From Hyaloperonospora brassicae (Eukaryota > Oomycota > Peronosporomycetes > Peronosporales > Peronosporaceae): a stretch of 64,000 nt of DNA. The first letter of the stretch is position 1. Each line of letters starts with the position of its first letter. The position numbers were made by a program, and so were the translations under genes. The notes under the pieces were generated by a model. It saw only the letters and a list, made by a program, of their open reading frames with translations. It did not search any database and was not told where the DNA came from. The stretch lies in assembly GCA_947650285.1 (NCBI GenBank), contig CANTFL010001451.1, positions 558,001-622,000 on the forward strand, written 5' to 3'. Below, piece after piece: positions 48,490-62,898 of the stretch.

Positions 48490-49975
48490 TTCTCATCCCT
48501 ACTTAAGTTCAAGCCATGGTTTGTATCTGTATCGAAGTAAGCTTTCCGATACAGGTTACGTGGTAATGCGGCATTTCTGCTTCATTATCCTTTCGCGATT
48601 GTACGCGCTGATGGTCAACTCATTTCTTTGCAATTTGATGTATCTCAACAATAAGCTTTTACCCGCGCATGGCATGAATGAACTGCTTTGTAATGTTTAC
48701 TGCCTCATCTTAGCTCGATCGTTAGAAGGATGGACAATTAAGCCATATCGTTCCCGCGCGCGAACGTACGCTACCTTTGCAATAGTCAATTTATCTAGTT
48801 GTTGAACTTATACGCCCTAAGCCACTGCTGATCGGAGATATCTAGGTTGAGAAACAGCATTACAACTTTATCTTATCTTACGCTAGCTGAGGCTAAGCAA
48901 GACTAGAATATATATCTTCGGTAACAAGCCCATTTTTTAGTACTACTTCAAATTTAATCTGTCGTGTCACAAACTATTCACACCATGGATCAATCTTGAT
49001 GCTTATATGTAATAGACGTTTATTACAAATAGGTGGTCAGGCGTCAATTTGTCGAAGCCTATGTATTGCGTTTAAAAATCATTGTTTGATGTATAAAGTT
49101 GTTTCGGCAATACGAGAACGAGTTATACCTCGCGCAATATATATTTACCATATAAGATCGGCAATCGGTTGAAACCCTAACATTGAAATTTTTTTTGCAA
49201 AACTTCAAGTAGGGAACTGAGGTATGTCCGCTGTTAAGTTAATACGTATAGAATGGTGCTTTTTCGAAAGCGTCAATTTAGTACTTATACAAATGTTATT
49301 CTCGGTAAATAGATCATAATATTTTAGATAGCGAAAATAGTAAGGCCCATATTTGATTAATTGAGGTTACAGCACATTGATAAGTTTTGTTGGTTATAAC
49401 TTTTCATACCAGTTAATAGTTTGAATTGTGATGTAATGGTCCAAATATTTAAACAACCAAAGACTTCTAAATTCGTTGTTTTACTTTTGGTGACCTATGT
49501 GGCATAATTCCTTAATTCATTTCAGAACAGTAAAATGCCCGCTGAAATAAGTAGTACGGTGAGTCGACCTTAAACGAGCTTTATAGCAGTCAGATTGCAG
49601 ATCAGTATATTGATCATGTGTCGTGTTGATAATTCAGCCGTCGTCTCTTGCTAAACTCATAGATCCGCATAGACCCTCATGGTAATATCCTTCCATCGCA
49701 AGTTTTAGACGTTGTCGACGCAACTCTTTACTTCTATTTAAGTTGTACGGCCTCCTCATTCATATATGTAGCAAGCATAATGGCATCCTTTTTGCTAAAT
49801 ATTAATCAGAATTGTGGTGCAGCGACCAATAAATTCCGCGATACGAGAACAGATCGCGCTCCAGTAATATCCGGATTTCCAAACGGTTGGCGGCGCCGGT
49901 CCCACACCTGTCGTATTTTCTATACTTAGCTGTTAGACAGTACCCAATGTCAGATCAGAAAAGGTGGACCTATGA
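48490..49975. other. AT-rich stretch without gene
   Basis: Only short ORFs are present, none with a domain. Confidence 0.45.
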
Positions 49976-51010
49976 CATCAGATAAAAATCGATGGACGAA
50001 GGTCACAAGTCATAGAGCTTTAAAAACTGTCCAGGAAAGATTACGATCGCGATCAGGAGCAAAATCGCGACTAATGAGACGATCAAGATCGTTATCGGCG
50101 ATCAGAAATTTGATTGCGATCAGGTTAGTGGGGGACGATAAGTGATCGCGATCAGAGGAGTAGGTGCCACACCATGTGATCCGTGGTCAGCGATAAGATC
50201 TCGATCAAGGAGGAGATCTAGATCGGGAATGGCGATCAGGTGTGTGAACGCGATCAAGCTAGTTTGGGTTACACTACACGATCTGCGAACTAAAAGGCGA
50301 CTGCGACCGGACCTTTATAATAAGTGTGCACCACGCAAGTATAGGGATGCGGCCTTCTGGAGAGAGCGACACGTGGTATGCGAGGTCTGAGATTTGGGGA
50401 TGGGGATAGTGTTGTTGAGTTTGATCGATTAACAATAAATAGAGTTCGATATGTTTCTAAGGACAAGCGTCGTATTTTTCGGGCTGGAGTGTTTGGACAC
50501 CCGAAGTCACAGACTACGCTACGTCGGCACAAGTGTTGCACCTGAAGTGTCTGGCGAGGTGCGTTCAAGGAATCTCACACCCTACCACTGCGATTGAACG
50601 CAGGAACCCATTTGTGGTTGAAGACTTAAGATCGCGAGACGGCTCAAGTGGTCAGAAGGCATGCGAATCAAGGCCTGTATTTTGGATATGGCGATCTGTT
50701 ACTGATCAGGGTGACTCTTATCGATCACGCTAAAATTATACAAGTGATCCCGTGACGAATTCCACTATACTACTTCAACCCCAGATCGCAGTGTGAAGAT
50801 TTACACACCGAGATCAAACCTAGACCCCATCGCACACACGGTCAAGTTTTCCATCGACACGAGTCCACCTGGAAAAGTGCAACTTGCCCCGCCGATGGGT
50901 AAAAAAGGTGAGGAAGGCTATCAATAGTACGGAATCGGAGTATCCTCTCCGGTCGTCGGTCGTCCGGGCGCCAGTGGAGAGGTGGGATCAACTCCTCAAA
51001 AGAGCGATCG
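49976..51010 (+). repeat. Decayed LTR, family B, plus orientation
   Basis: A GATC/CGATC-rich left part (about 50040-50290) resembles the U3 of the other copies. The right part (50530-51010) shares AGATCGCGAGACGGCTCAAG (50631), CACGGTCAAGTTTTCC (50836) and GGTCGTCCGGGCGCCAGTGG (50959), then GATCGTCACGCC (51005) as at the 60-kb copy. It is strongly diverged from that copy. Confidence 0.7.
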
Positions 51011-51019
51011 TCACGCCAC

Positions 51020-54000
51020 CACAATACCACATGCTGAATATAGTTCGCCCACTCGCTTGGTTATCAAGACCGAGACGCCAAATCGAATTAAAAACACAGC
51101 TTGTAATGAGAATTATTTACCATGTACTTATCGGAGTTTATCAGGCGATGAAATTTACAAAATACAGATTTACTATTTCCTTTTCCAAATCATTCTTTTT
51201 CTTACATGTCTTCATCTCTCAGATTTCCGTATTAATGAGCTCTAAAATGACCTGTATTTCCTATTGTTAGTGTAAGTAGCTTGTACGACGCCAGTACAAT
51301 AAAGAGATATTCATATCACTCACCCGCATATTAACACATCTTTTTTATACACGCCTGCCGATTTTCACTAAAATCATTCTGTATTTTCTAACTACGAGGC
51401 ATTGTCGTTGGATCTTGCGAGACGTATAGGTCCTCTTGATGAGGTGGATTGTGCGAATACAAATATAAGTCGTATGATCCAGGGTGGCCAGTCTTGACTT
51501 ATCCCGTGAATGCAGCATTTAAGATAAATATAACACAAATGACAAGCGACTTAAATCAAGAAAAACGAACTGAACCAGCCCATCCATCCATCTAAATTAG
51601 TTTTGCAGAGGTTATCCAGTGACAACAGTCAATCCGACGATGGGATAGAAAACCCCCTTCCTACTGATTATACAATATGATTCGAGGATGTTACACCTTT
51701 GACTACTCTGTATATATATATGCTCAAATTATCTTGTGCAGAGGATTAAAGCCTTGTTTAAGCTTTTATGATACCCTTTAACACGTAATACTATAACCTA
51801 CTAAAGCATTTCGACGCTTTATTTAACCATTAAAGGTATCAGACAGCATGAACTTATTTCCGCGTTTATTTTATCTAGTATGACATTGCTTGTACGTAAG
51901 CCAGGTATACTGCACCAGACAGATATCGAGATTAGATTAATGCTGATCTTCAATCAGCAATTTATATCGAATATAATCATATGATAATGAATATTTCGCT
52001 TATAACGCGATTTAGTAGTGTAATGGAAAGCTGATAGAATACCTAGTTGTTACGGTTGTATACTTATTGACAGGGACATCGTCTAGTTATCGCAGGCTTT
52101 CAAACATTTATTACATGAAATAAAGACAGTATCGAGCTTAAATCTGTGTTATGTTTTTTCGCAGGTGTTTCCTAGATTCTGAGTTATTAAATCTCATAAT
52201 TTTCAAGGAAATAGATAAAACTATTAGCGCGTAAACTTCCTGGTACATCCGTGTTAATATACTTACAATTTTTTATATTACACTGAGAGTGACGAACTTA
52301 ATGATACGCACAAAGGACATAGACGCTTTATCATATATAGACATTAATGCTGCCAAATGACATCGTTCTAGTTATTAAATATGGTGGTTCAGATTCAGCA
52401 CGTATCCCGTGAGCTATTCTTTTATAGATTAAACATTATGTGATGCAAGTATATTCGAACCGTCGATGGAGAATCAAGTTCTACATTTTGAAGATGCGCG
52501 TCGTGCTTCAGCTATCCACTTTCATATGTTGATTATAACAGTGCCACAATCTGTGCTATGACAACAATGGCCCCAGATGAGGTATCAATATCCTAAATAT
52601 TTGAAAGCGCAGAAATTAGTTCGTTCAGAATAAGTTGACGCAAATTGTGATACTTTTTACGGTATTCATGGTGATATCAAATATTAGATGTAGCTGTATC
52701 CGATTGAAAGTCTTATTATATAAAGATAATATAAAGGTATGTTTACGATGTTCATTTTGCGCACGTCGATTGCAGCATATCCATATCTACACTTTCATAC
52801 TCAGTGCACCTGCCCCGTCACAACACTTCACGATAAATGAGCTCTATGAACGTTCATGGAACTTGTAATGATGTAACTCGCCATGTCATACTACATACTA
52901 CACCATCGTTTTGCACTTTTTAAGGACAGAGAAGCAATCTGTATATATAAGACTTTCATTATTGGATTGGTAGCGTGTACAACAGGCATATAATTACCTC
53001 GATAAGAAATATGTGAGTTTGTTCTTCTTTATGAGGCTTCTTGATAAGATTTGAACGACCCGTAATGATCGAAATATATCTTTGGTCCAGCTTACTATCT
53101 GGATTTGGACAAACATAAATGAAACATTAATAACAAAGGATTCAGTCACAACGTTAAGTTCATTTTTGCTACCGACATAATCGTGCGTCGTTCAGTAATC
53201 TTAGTCATTTAAAAAAACATGGTAGGGAATTTTGCGATGACGACTGTGTGGTTTCATGAAATATTGCTTTGGGAAATCCTGAATGTCGCGCATAGTTCCA
53301 TTCACATAAATTTGCATTTTACGAGCACATTGGGATCGATGACGTAATCAAAGTACCGCATCTTTGATATGATCAACAAATCGCGACTATCATTTCGGCA
53401 TAGACGCCGACTTATTAATGAACTAGTCATGAATATACATGGAGTTAATCACTGCTGTGGAATCAACGTAAGCGGCAATTTTTAATGTTTTCACGCATAA
53501 ATGAATACCGATTACAGAAAATAGATGTCAAGCATAGTTCTCTAGAATTAGTTTTCATAGTGCCTAAGGATTATCAATACCACGTTGATCTCATATTCGA
53601 CATACCAATTTGCAGTAAGGGAAATAATTAAAAATGATATTCACGAAACTTTCGATACGAAATCGTTCCGAAAATTGGTTGCGGGTTCAGCTACGATATA
53701 GACACACGAAATGAGTCATGTGCAATGATCTGTGTATATTTACTTTGGGTCGAATATTATTCCTGGATTCACAGAGATTCAAAAACATTCTATTGAATAT
53801 CTAGGATCCATTTCATGTTTACAGAATTACTTATGGTGAATTTGATACTCTTACAAAATATATTATGAATGAAACTGTCTCGGTTGCGCCGATTACATGA
53901 TTAAAATGCAATTTTCATATTAATTAAGCTACGTTATCTTATATGCAGAGGACTTTGGTATTCAAATCCTATTTGATTCTAATAACACATATTTATAAAC

Positions 54001-57000
54001 GCGGATCACACATTATTACACGATTCAGCATTTATCTAATAACTAAGAAAAGGTAAGTACTTATTCAATATTTTCTTCAAACTGTAAACGATTGCTTCGC
54101 TTTTCTGTAAAGCCGAAGCCTTTTTGTATGGTACACACACAGCCTATGTTCGATTATTCAAAATCTGCATATTTATACAACAGATAGGCTCCACGCTAGT
54201 TAAAGGTCATCAGCTTCACCATTTTTTGCAACTACACGTCAGGCATATATATATATGAGTCGTAGACACCGCTGCTGATTAATTGGCGTCTATTTCCGAT
54301 TGTTTACAAACCCTCGTCGAATCCGTGGCACCATACATTTCCCAATAGCATGTATGCTATGTAGTTTGCCGATTTTCTATTTCTTTCTGTGAAACTATCG
54401 ACCGAAAGGCAACTATGTCTGTTGTGGCGCATTAGTCGACACCTTTACATCTCTGATTCACTACGAGACCTTCTCGTGACGCATTCCGCTTCATTCTGTT
54501 CTTTGGGATACTATTTTCTTTGACCGGTCTTCCGCAGGGTTGTGGATTACGAAGTGGCGTTTTGACCTGGACAACAGCGTCAAACGTGGTATTATTGCGT
54601 AATAGTATCATCTCGTTGCGTTCGATTGTCTTTTGGCGGATGCAAATACTAAAACAATGATTTTAAAGACACATTGGCTGTATCGGTTGCACTTAAAAAA
54701 ACTTACTTTCCATTTGCTTCCCAACTATCCTGGATATCGTCCAAGATTAAGCGGCATCTTTACGGTATCATTTTCACGATGAATAGTTAAGCTGGTGGAA
54801 GGTAAGTTGAGTAGATGGTATAAGCTTTTATATGCATTGAGAATTGGATAACAAGCCATTAATATTTTTTGAATCTGAAGAGCCTTTCGTAGACATGACC
54901 AAGACTTTTGGTGAATGTTATGTACGGAAGGTAATTGAGCCAAAAGGGAGAAAATATAACAAATACGTATAAAAGTTGTACATTGTAACTAATACGGGTT
55001 GACACTTTTAAAAAGAGAGTGAATCCACAATTAACCATATGTAATGAACCGCGAAACCATTTTGCGATAACGAACCTATGCTGAAGGGTGAAAAGGGAGT
55101 ATCAACACTACATCATACCACAGTGGCCTTTTCACATTTCACAGGACCATTCAACATCGTAGGTATAATCTGGAAGTACATGATACATTGCCTGTCATAA
55201 ATGATTGCCGACAAATAACCGCATGGCAAAATCTTACCGTCTTGTCAGCTTAAAGCTGCAGGGATCTACTTTTCGTAATTCTATTAGGCGGCTGGCTATT
55301 ATTTGTCGATCTAATCCAATTTACTACTTTTTCTACCATCTAAATTGTGTGTCATTTGCTACATCAAGAATAGAGGCGCTATTATATTGCGTATCGTATG
55401 GCCAGTAGTCTTACGCTCATTGGTAAAATTAAAATGAGTTTACGTATGAGTTGCGCAAGCATATGCTTTACCTTATATGTTGTTTTTCATATCAATTACT
55501 TCGCGGTCAGAGATGGCGACACTGTTGCCTAAAAAATTACATATACTTCCGTTGAATATACGCTATACCCGCTGTGTCTTGTTTGATATATGTCATTTTG
55601 ATAATATTTATCTTTCGAGAAAAATTGAGCGAATGTTGCATTTTTTGCACAGAAAGTTTCCCCCCGATAATTTGGTCAAAGCCTGTGTGTCTATGGCATA
55701 GAGTAGTGGTATCATCTGAATGCCTAATATATCATATAAAGCGGCGGCAATTATGGGGTGTCTTTGCAAAGTATGATCTATTCTTGCGCTCACTTCGGTT
55801 GTTACAAGACCATTGACTCGTTGCAGTATATATTACCTAAATAAGTGCAGCTAGTTTATAAATCATTTTGCACAATACAATTTTTTATTATACGCTAGAT
55901 CCTTTTCGAATGTTGGTACGCTGTTTTTAAATCTACTATAATAACGATTCTTGTTAGAATTTTAGCATCACTTAATTTATATTGGCTTGCCGGAATATGC
56001 TAATGATTGCATGAGTATATTTACATATTACGCTTATCATAATGTCTCCTATTGTTGCGCTGCTTAAAACCATGTAATTCTAGAGTACAATTATATCTTT
56101 TTTTGAGTTTTTCGGTACCGCGTAGTGCTTGTGGCAATAACATTAAGTCCAGATCGCTTTTTTCGACGTTCTGACGTACAATTTCGAGGTTAAATCCATA
56201 TTGAAGATGTACACCGCGTAACATCCGCATACCGATATAAATATGGTAAGGTTAACGTCTGGTAGAGACATAATCCACAAGGCCATATTATGATAAGCCT
56301 AAGATCTAAGATAGCTAAGATATTAACCTAAACTTTTATAATTCTTACTACGACTCTGCATGCAACATGTGTTTCTTCATGGATGGATCCAGAAGTCCGC
56401 GCTATTTCGGCGCCGACACTTTGGACTTTTGGCGTTGCATAATAGTCATCCGACTTGCTGATAAAAGGTATCGCAATATTTGAAACAGAAATATTTTGAA
56501 CCTTTAAACGCCAAATCTCATATGAATAAAGTGTTCTTGACGCATATAACTGTAGCGTTTAGAAAAAATTAAATTTGGGACCAATCTAAGAAGTTCTTGA
56601 CTATATAATTTGGATTTAAAATCCGTCTCCCCTCTACATTCTACCAAATTATAATTGCATTTGTTTAAAGAAAAGGGGTTGCGTCGGCACCTTACGGACT
56701 GTTCCGGTAGCTGCAAATTGATTTCTGTCGTATATTCCCATTCCCACGCGCGAGTGTGGATTTATAGGGCAATCAAAGGTAACATTATAAACTCTATTTA
56801 TGTTTAAGTAGTTTTAGAACACAAGAACTTTGTGACAGGGCTCAATCACGACAAATTCAGTAAATTGAATAGTCGATTTGAAATTGATCCTAAGATTGAA
56901 TCACATTATTGGCGCTTAATATTTGTTTTACATCTATGTAATTTAGAAAGAAAAAATTTGTCGCACGCTGTGTGCTAGCGTGTTCAGCCAAAGATCAGGA

Positions 57001-58170
57001 GAACGATTGATTGATGAATTTATATGAACTCACGATATCGCCTGTAATACCGACCATCGAGAGTACAGCCATATAAAGTATAATGCCGCCGTCACACGGT
57101 GTGCCAGTATATTGTTACTCATGCATAGGACTTAAGAATCAGGTGTTTCTGATCACGTTTGTGTGATTAGTGAAGCAGCGCGATTTATATATTACACAAT
57201 CGTACTTATGTTATAATTGCATATTTTAAATCGAGCATCGTGCCCAATAAATTGGATGTTGTGGAAGGTGAGGTATATTGAGGAACGTTATCGACCAACA
57301 ATACCCTTGAAGTCTGCCCACTAAATAGATAGAAGGCTTTAGACTATACATGGTTGCACCCTGGATAGATAGATTTTTTAATCTTATTCGGATAGGTCCA
57401 ATGATTTATTTTATATTTGTGATGTATCCTGTCATAGGTGACATGATCAAAAAAGTAAATCAAAACGGTTTTCTCTGTGGACTGAAACAAATAGACCTAT
57501 GTAGTTAAGATATGCCAAATGACTATGTTAAGCGGAAACCAGATATGTATTCCATGTGATGGACCATCACATTTTCACAGTCAATATACTCGGTACAACA
57601 CCAGCTGATTCATTACGAGTTCCAACTATATGCCAGGGAGCCTTTTCGATGAAAGCTGTGATGCCGCTATACATCATTTTGAAGTGATTCTTAAGGTATT
57701 TAGGTCCGCACCGAAACGTGCACTGACTATCTGATCAATATGCTCCTTATTAATAAAAACCGATTTATGTCGCTATTTGAGCGTGTCATCCAACAGGTTG
57801 CCCGTATTGATGATCAAATTGGCTCATTGATATGTGATGCGTATAGTACATTTATATACTCACCGGGACATCTTATCGCGACCGCTATATGACCAACATT
57901 TCTTGATTAATATATCGGTGTGTATGTCACACAACATACATATGCTTTGTCAATATTTTCGCCCAATTACACCAACAATTTTATAAAACTAAACAGATTG
58001 TGATATTTTGATCGTTTCCCTTGTTTATTACCATATATAAAACGATATGTAGTGAATTAGACATCTAACTGGACAATAATGAGATCAAAATGCTTCCAAA
58101 TATCTAATTGAGATGACAGAAATATTTAAGGATGATTGTGATGCAATAGGCTCGTTGATAAACATCTGCT
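51020..58170. other. 7-kb AT-rich gene desert
   Basis: Nothing is recognisable. ORFs are short, AT-rich and without domains; I found no tRNA-like or snRNA-like sequence by eye. Confidence 0.5.
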
Positions 58171-58179
58171 TATCTAACA

Positions 58180-59440
58180 CCAACTAATTTATAATGATCG
58201 AGATGTGTGCTTTCGAAGAAAAATAGACCCAGAGGTCGGCATGGTAAAGGGAAAAGTGCTCAATATCAAGGATAGGGGTGTACGAAGTACCAACGGTTCT
58301 AAAAGAGGTAGAGCCTTCATAGAGGAGGGGTTTGCAGAACCAATAAAGGGGGAAACCATTGCCAAGGAACCGGTATAGCGGCACTGACAGAAGACATCCG
58401 CGGTCAATCACTGAAAGATCTAATTTTTCACCGATAGACCTGCTTTTTTCATTGTAGACCCATTTTCATTTGGGTAGAAATTAGTCCCTCATCGCTAGAT
58501 AACATTTACTTGATAGTAAACCTGGGGTTCTTATGGTAGAACTGGTACTTACCGATGTTTCGGAGTCCCTCACAAGTAGACCCGGGCCCTTACTGTTAGA
58601 CCCGTTCCTTCATCGATCGACCTGGCCCTCTCCACGGGTAGATTTAATAGCTTACTGGTGGGCCTAGTTACCTCAACAATTGACCTGGGTCCCTCCTCGG
58701 TGGACCTAAGTGTCTCGCTGGTATATTCGGTATCTTAAACTCTGGTTACTCTGACCAGAAACATGAATAGTCAGTGCTCCGGGCAAGTGTTATAGAACAT
58801 TCTTAAATACTACTGAATTTGCGATGTACGTGAAACTTCGTCGTCGTGATTAAAGAAATAACTTGTTAAATCTGCACGCCTGTCCCGGGGAGGGATGCAC
58901 TATGCCCCCCGTTGAATACAGTTTAGTGGCGAGACTAAGAGTATGCAGGAGCCCAAAAAAGTATCCGGCTAGTGGGTTCGTCGATTAGCATCCCCCTTCC
59001 TCATTACTCGCTATCGGAAGCGGCCTCCCAACCTGGCAATTAAAGAGCACATTAAAGACCAGGAGTTAAACCTTCATTCGAGCACACAAAATGACGGGAG
59101 CGACTGGCTACCTAAAGCATTTTTTGTGATCCCGCTCGCGGCTGAGTCGATAGAAAGGGGCTACCTACTGGCCCACCGAATGAAGCATATCCGCTCGAGG
59201 CCCTAAATCTACCTCAACCAAGGTGAAAACATCTCCGTCTCAGTCTTATTTTACTGAAGAGTTCAACACGCCAGACGACGGATACGCAAGGTGAGTCAAG
59301 GTCTATACGCGGCATCGGGGCACCCCCTTATAAGTCGACCGTCCGACACAGTGTGTTATTGGGGGCTCACCACGCAGTTTTAAGAAATCACTCCACCGTA
59401 CTTTTTTCTTTACGAATACCACCCTGATTGCGATCTTTAT
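58180..59440. other. GC-richer island of unknown origin
   Basis: Base composition rises abruptly against the surrounding desert. It holds the tandem repeat described next and a stretch (58860-59440) with broken readings on the plus strand such as KTSPSQSYFTEEF. It directly adjoins the family B LTR. It is probably a relic of a transposon or repeat, but no family is recognised. Confidence 0.35.
58430..58735. repeat. Degenerate 20-21-bp tandem repeat
   Basis: About a dozen diverged units recur every 20-21 bp (some longer). The rough consensus is TAGACCTGGGTCCCTCATCGG. Clear units are TAGACCCGGGCCCTTACTGT, TAGACCCGTTCCTTCATCGA, TCGACCTGGCCCTCTCCACG and TTGACCTGGGTCCCTCCTCG. Confidence 0.7.
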
Positions 59441-59444
59441 TTAG

Positions 59445-60756
59445 AAATTACGATGTTTTGTGTTATATATATCCATCGGATCGTGATCGCGTCCTTGATT
59501 ACGTTCTCACTCGAGATCACGTTTTACCGTATAGTAATCGCGTTGTACGATGCGCCTTCACTTGATCGCGATTCCGTTCATGATCGTAGCCACGCACTTA
59601 TTAGATGCTATATCCAGATCGCAATGGAGTTGAGAGAAACACATCCAGCTGATCGCGATTTCCATACAGACTTAAATCGCGTGGTGTATCCCCCACATGT
59701 CGCGATAACTTCTATGATCGTGCTCGCGATCTTAATGCGATTGCGTGATATGGGACTAACTTACGTGTGGAGAACCGCGAAGGAATTATTACGAAAGTGT
59801 GGATCGCGCGATCCACCTAATGTGCGAAACCAGCTTGATTGGTGGAGCGCGTACGGAGATGGACCTGTTGGGACGAGGAAGGTGACCAAACGAATTATTG
59901 AAGGGAAACGACTGTCCAAGTTGCGCAGGTTGTCCACCTTCTATCCTGTATACCACTGGGTGGTGTGGATCACATAAAGGGTGTGTATCACATAATGGGT
60001 GTGGATCATATACTGCGATTCCCTACACCGCGGTCCACTGTACCGCGATCCACTGTGGAGCGATCCCCTATGGAGCGATCCGCTGTGGAGCGATCCACTA
60101 CGGAGTATCTGCTGTGTACACATGAGGTAAGGGATGCATGATATAGACAAGTGGTGCACAACAGTTGACCTAGCGAACAGATAGGCATAGTAATAGGGTT
60201 TGGATTTGTTTAGTTGACATTGAACTGAATTGAATTTACAACGAAGGACATTCGTCGACTTCTCCCGGGCAGGATCTTTGGCCTCCCGTTGAATAGAGAG
60301 TCACCCACGTCTCAGCAAACTTCGCCCTACGATTGTTTGGCCAGGCGGAACTTCAATTATCGCCCCCCTCTCAACTACGATAGGACGCAGTGAACCTTAC
60401 GATTCAGACTCAAGATCGCGAGACGGCTCAAGTGGTCAGAAGGCTCACGGATCAAGCATCACCTTTGGATACAGGCGACTCTGGGAGAGCGCCAAAGTTA
60501 CAAGCGATCGGGTGAAGAACTTCCACGCGATCTGCACGAACAAATGACCGGGTGAAGTGTTTTGACCCGATCAACACCTATCCATAATGCGGTCAAGTTC
60601 AGCTTCAGCTCAATTCCACCAAGAAGAGCGCAACCTGCCCTACCGACGCGTACACAAGGTAAGCAAAAAGACACAGAGCACGAAATCGGGGTACCCCCTC
60701 CGTTAGTCGGTCGTCCGGGCGCCAGTGGAGAGTCGGGAACACAAGAAGTTGTGATC
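59445..60756 (+). repeat. 5' LTR, family B, of the right-edge element
   Basis: From about 60010 to 60756 it is near-identical to the reverse complement of 47107-47880. The left part (about 59445-59830) is rich in GATCGCGAT-type words, like U3 of the other copies, and the array at 60013-60110 repeats the 15-bp unit. Gag-like coding starts 60-70 bp after the end, so this is a 5' LTR. The left boundary is inferred from composition only. Confidence 0.75.
60013..60110. repeat. 15-bp GATC tandem array in the 5' LTR
   Basis: Six or so units of GGAGCGATCCACTGT are seen, the reverse complement of the array at 47.8 kb. Confidence 0.85.
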
Positions 60757-60819
60757 ATCACGCCTAACAATTGTGCGCGTGCCCGGATCTTATGGTGACT
60801 CGGGATTATACCGAGAGGA

Positions 60820-62720
60820 ATGAGCGAAGAAGTCAAGATCAAGACTAAACCTGGGATGGAAGCGCCAGAAGCAGAGGGATCGTCGCAGACGCGTAAAGAT
60901 GAAGGATCACAGATAGTCAAAGTTTTGGGAGGGGCTTTAACGACAGGAAAATACAAGAGGAAGGTCGATCGCACAATATGGAAGAACCCCCCAACTCCAT
61001 CCTGAAGCCCCTTTGGAAGCCACCGCGGATCGCATTGCAAAGCGCGATCCGCAGGATAAATTTCCTAAGAGAATCCCCAAACGAATTTTATCTATATTAG
61101 ATAAATCATCAGAGATGATGAAGAGAGAAGCAGAATGCTCAGAAGACTTAAATAAGCTGGCTGAGGCGAAACAAGATCGAGATGTTCACCACAACAAGCC
61201 AGCCCGATGCAAGGTCAAGACAAGGTCAATAAATCAAGGTTTAAAGTCAGTGTATCGCGAAGTAAAGTGTAAAGATTGACAATTCGACAATCTCAGCCGG
61301 TAGTACCATTTACAGGAGCTGAAGAAGCTGTTCTCGATAAATCCAGTGCTTAATACAATCAATCCAAAGCTGAGCAGATCGCTACATGGACCGATACCAG
61401 CGCCTAAACCAATTTCCAACGTGTTGGAGGCGCTCCGACGCCCAATCAAATTGCCAACCAAAGCGGATTTCATAGCCGAAACGTTTAACGCACAAATTCT
61501 GCTACGGTGCAACCTCGATCGTGTGATCGCTGTCGGACAGTCGCTGTTCAAGACGTTGAGTCCGCTCATACGAATACATTACCCTGGAAACAACCCGAGC
61601 TCGCCGACCGGCACCATGGATCAGGTTCTCACGCCGATCAACAAGTTCTCCATGTATGAACACACTGGATTGCTCGATATGCTTCAGCGGATTTGTAAGA
61701 GGACTCGAACGATTATTTCGCTTTCCGAAGGATGTCGCTTTGTATCAAAGGGCGCGGATCTGTTGCAAAGGAAGTTCATTGGGAATGAGGCAAAGACGCA
61801 AGCGGGAAAGCCAGCGGCATAGCAGTTTATGGACATGGTGGAGTCAGACCAAGACAATTACTATTTACGAGCAGCCATCAAGAAATATGAGCTAGAAAAA
61901 GCCCGTAGGAACGCCGGACGATAGGCTAATCGTCATCCGAACCGGAGATCTACATTCCGGATATTGACATTGAGTCAGTTGGATCGCGTCTAAGTGGATA
62001 GAACGACCATGATCGTGAGCGCCGAGACCAAGGAAGCAAGGGATTACCGCAGGTGGCGACGGCAGGAGCGCCGGATAGTGGTAGTTTGTCTATCCAAAGA
62101 GTTTAAATGTCTTCCATAACAGAACTGAAAGAATTCTCCGGAAGAGAAAAGAATGAGTAACAGGATAGAAACTGGATCAGTAAGGTGAAGTCGGCGTTCT
62201 ACGCGATCAAGCGCCGAATGCCGAGAGGTGCCTGGTATTCAGCCATCTTATTACGGGACCTGCGCGTCACTGGTATTATCATCTCGGTCGCTCAACGAAA
62301 AACCCGTTGAAGGCAAGATTGGAGCGCTCCATGGCCAAATACGTAGAGAAGAATAGTGCTTTAGCTGGAAGAATCAATTACCATGCCCGTAAGCCATCAA
62401 ACGAGGCTCCATTGGAGTACCTGTACAGTCTAAATGTATCCGTGATTCGGGTGAAGATCCCGATACGAGATAAATCGCCCGCCACTTGCAAGTAGCATTC
62501 GAATCACTATATTGGTACCCTGGACGACTTGATCTGGCTAGAATGCTAACGATGTTACGCCTTGGAGATGCAGACGACCTGGAAGAAAAGCGGCAAGAAT
62601 GCGAGAATATAAAAGTCCGAGAGCTCACGTATCTATGGGGTCGAGCAAGTTTCGACATCGTATTACGCCACAGGCGGCTAAAGTGACAGCCAAACCAGCG
62701 TGGGCTGTGAGAGCGATCCA
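60820..62720 (+). pseudogene. gag remnant, family B
   Basis: Fragments in series include EEVKIKTKPGMEAPEAEGSS (60823), SEMMKREAECSEDLNKLAEA (about 61106), FNAQILLRCNLDRVIAVGQSL (61487 on) and QDNYYLRAAIKKYELEKARR. The typical oomycete gypsy gag core follows: DRNWISKVKSAFYAIKRRMP, YHARKPSNEAPLEYLYSLNV and LARMLTMLRLGDADDLEE. At least seven stops or frame changes break it. Confidence 0.75.
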
Positions 62721-62898
62721 CGTAGAAAGCGAGAGCTGTGGATCAGACATGGATTATTGCGAATCGGATTCCGACTCGGATCGACGCAAAGTATACATGG
62801 GTAAAGCTGCGTATCGCGCTTAGAAGCCGGAAGAACCACTCGTTTGAAGTGTTAAAGTCGATCAAGAGAGACAATTCGATCGTGTAAAGTCTCAAACA

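Noticed and set aside
50142..50390. 82-codon Arg/Ser-rich ORF
   Set aside because: It is built from repeated CGATC words of the LTR U3.
59453..59977. 174-codon plus-strand ORF with an ATG
   Set aside because: It lies in the GATC-rich U3-like part of a family B LTR; it has no domain and the related copies do not keep it open.
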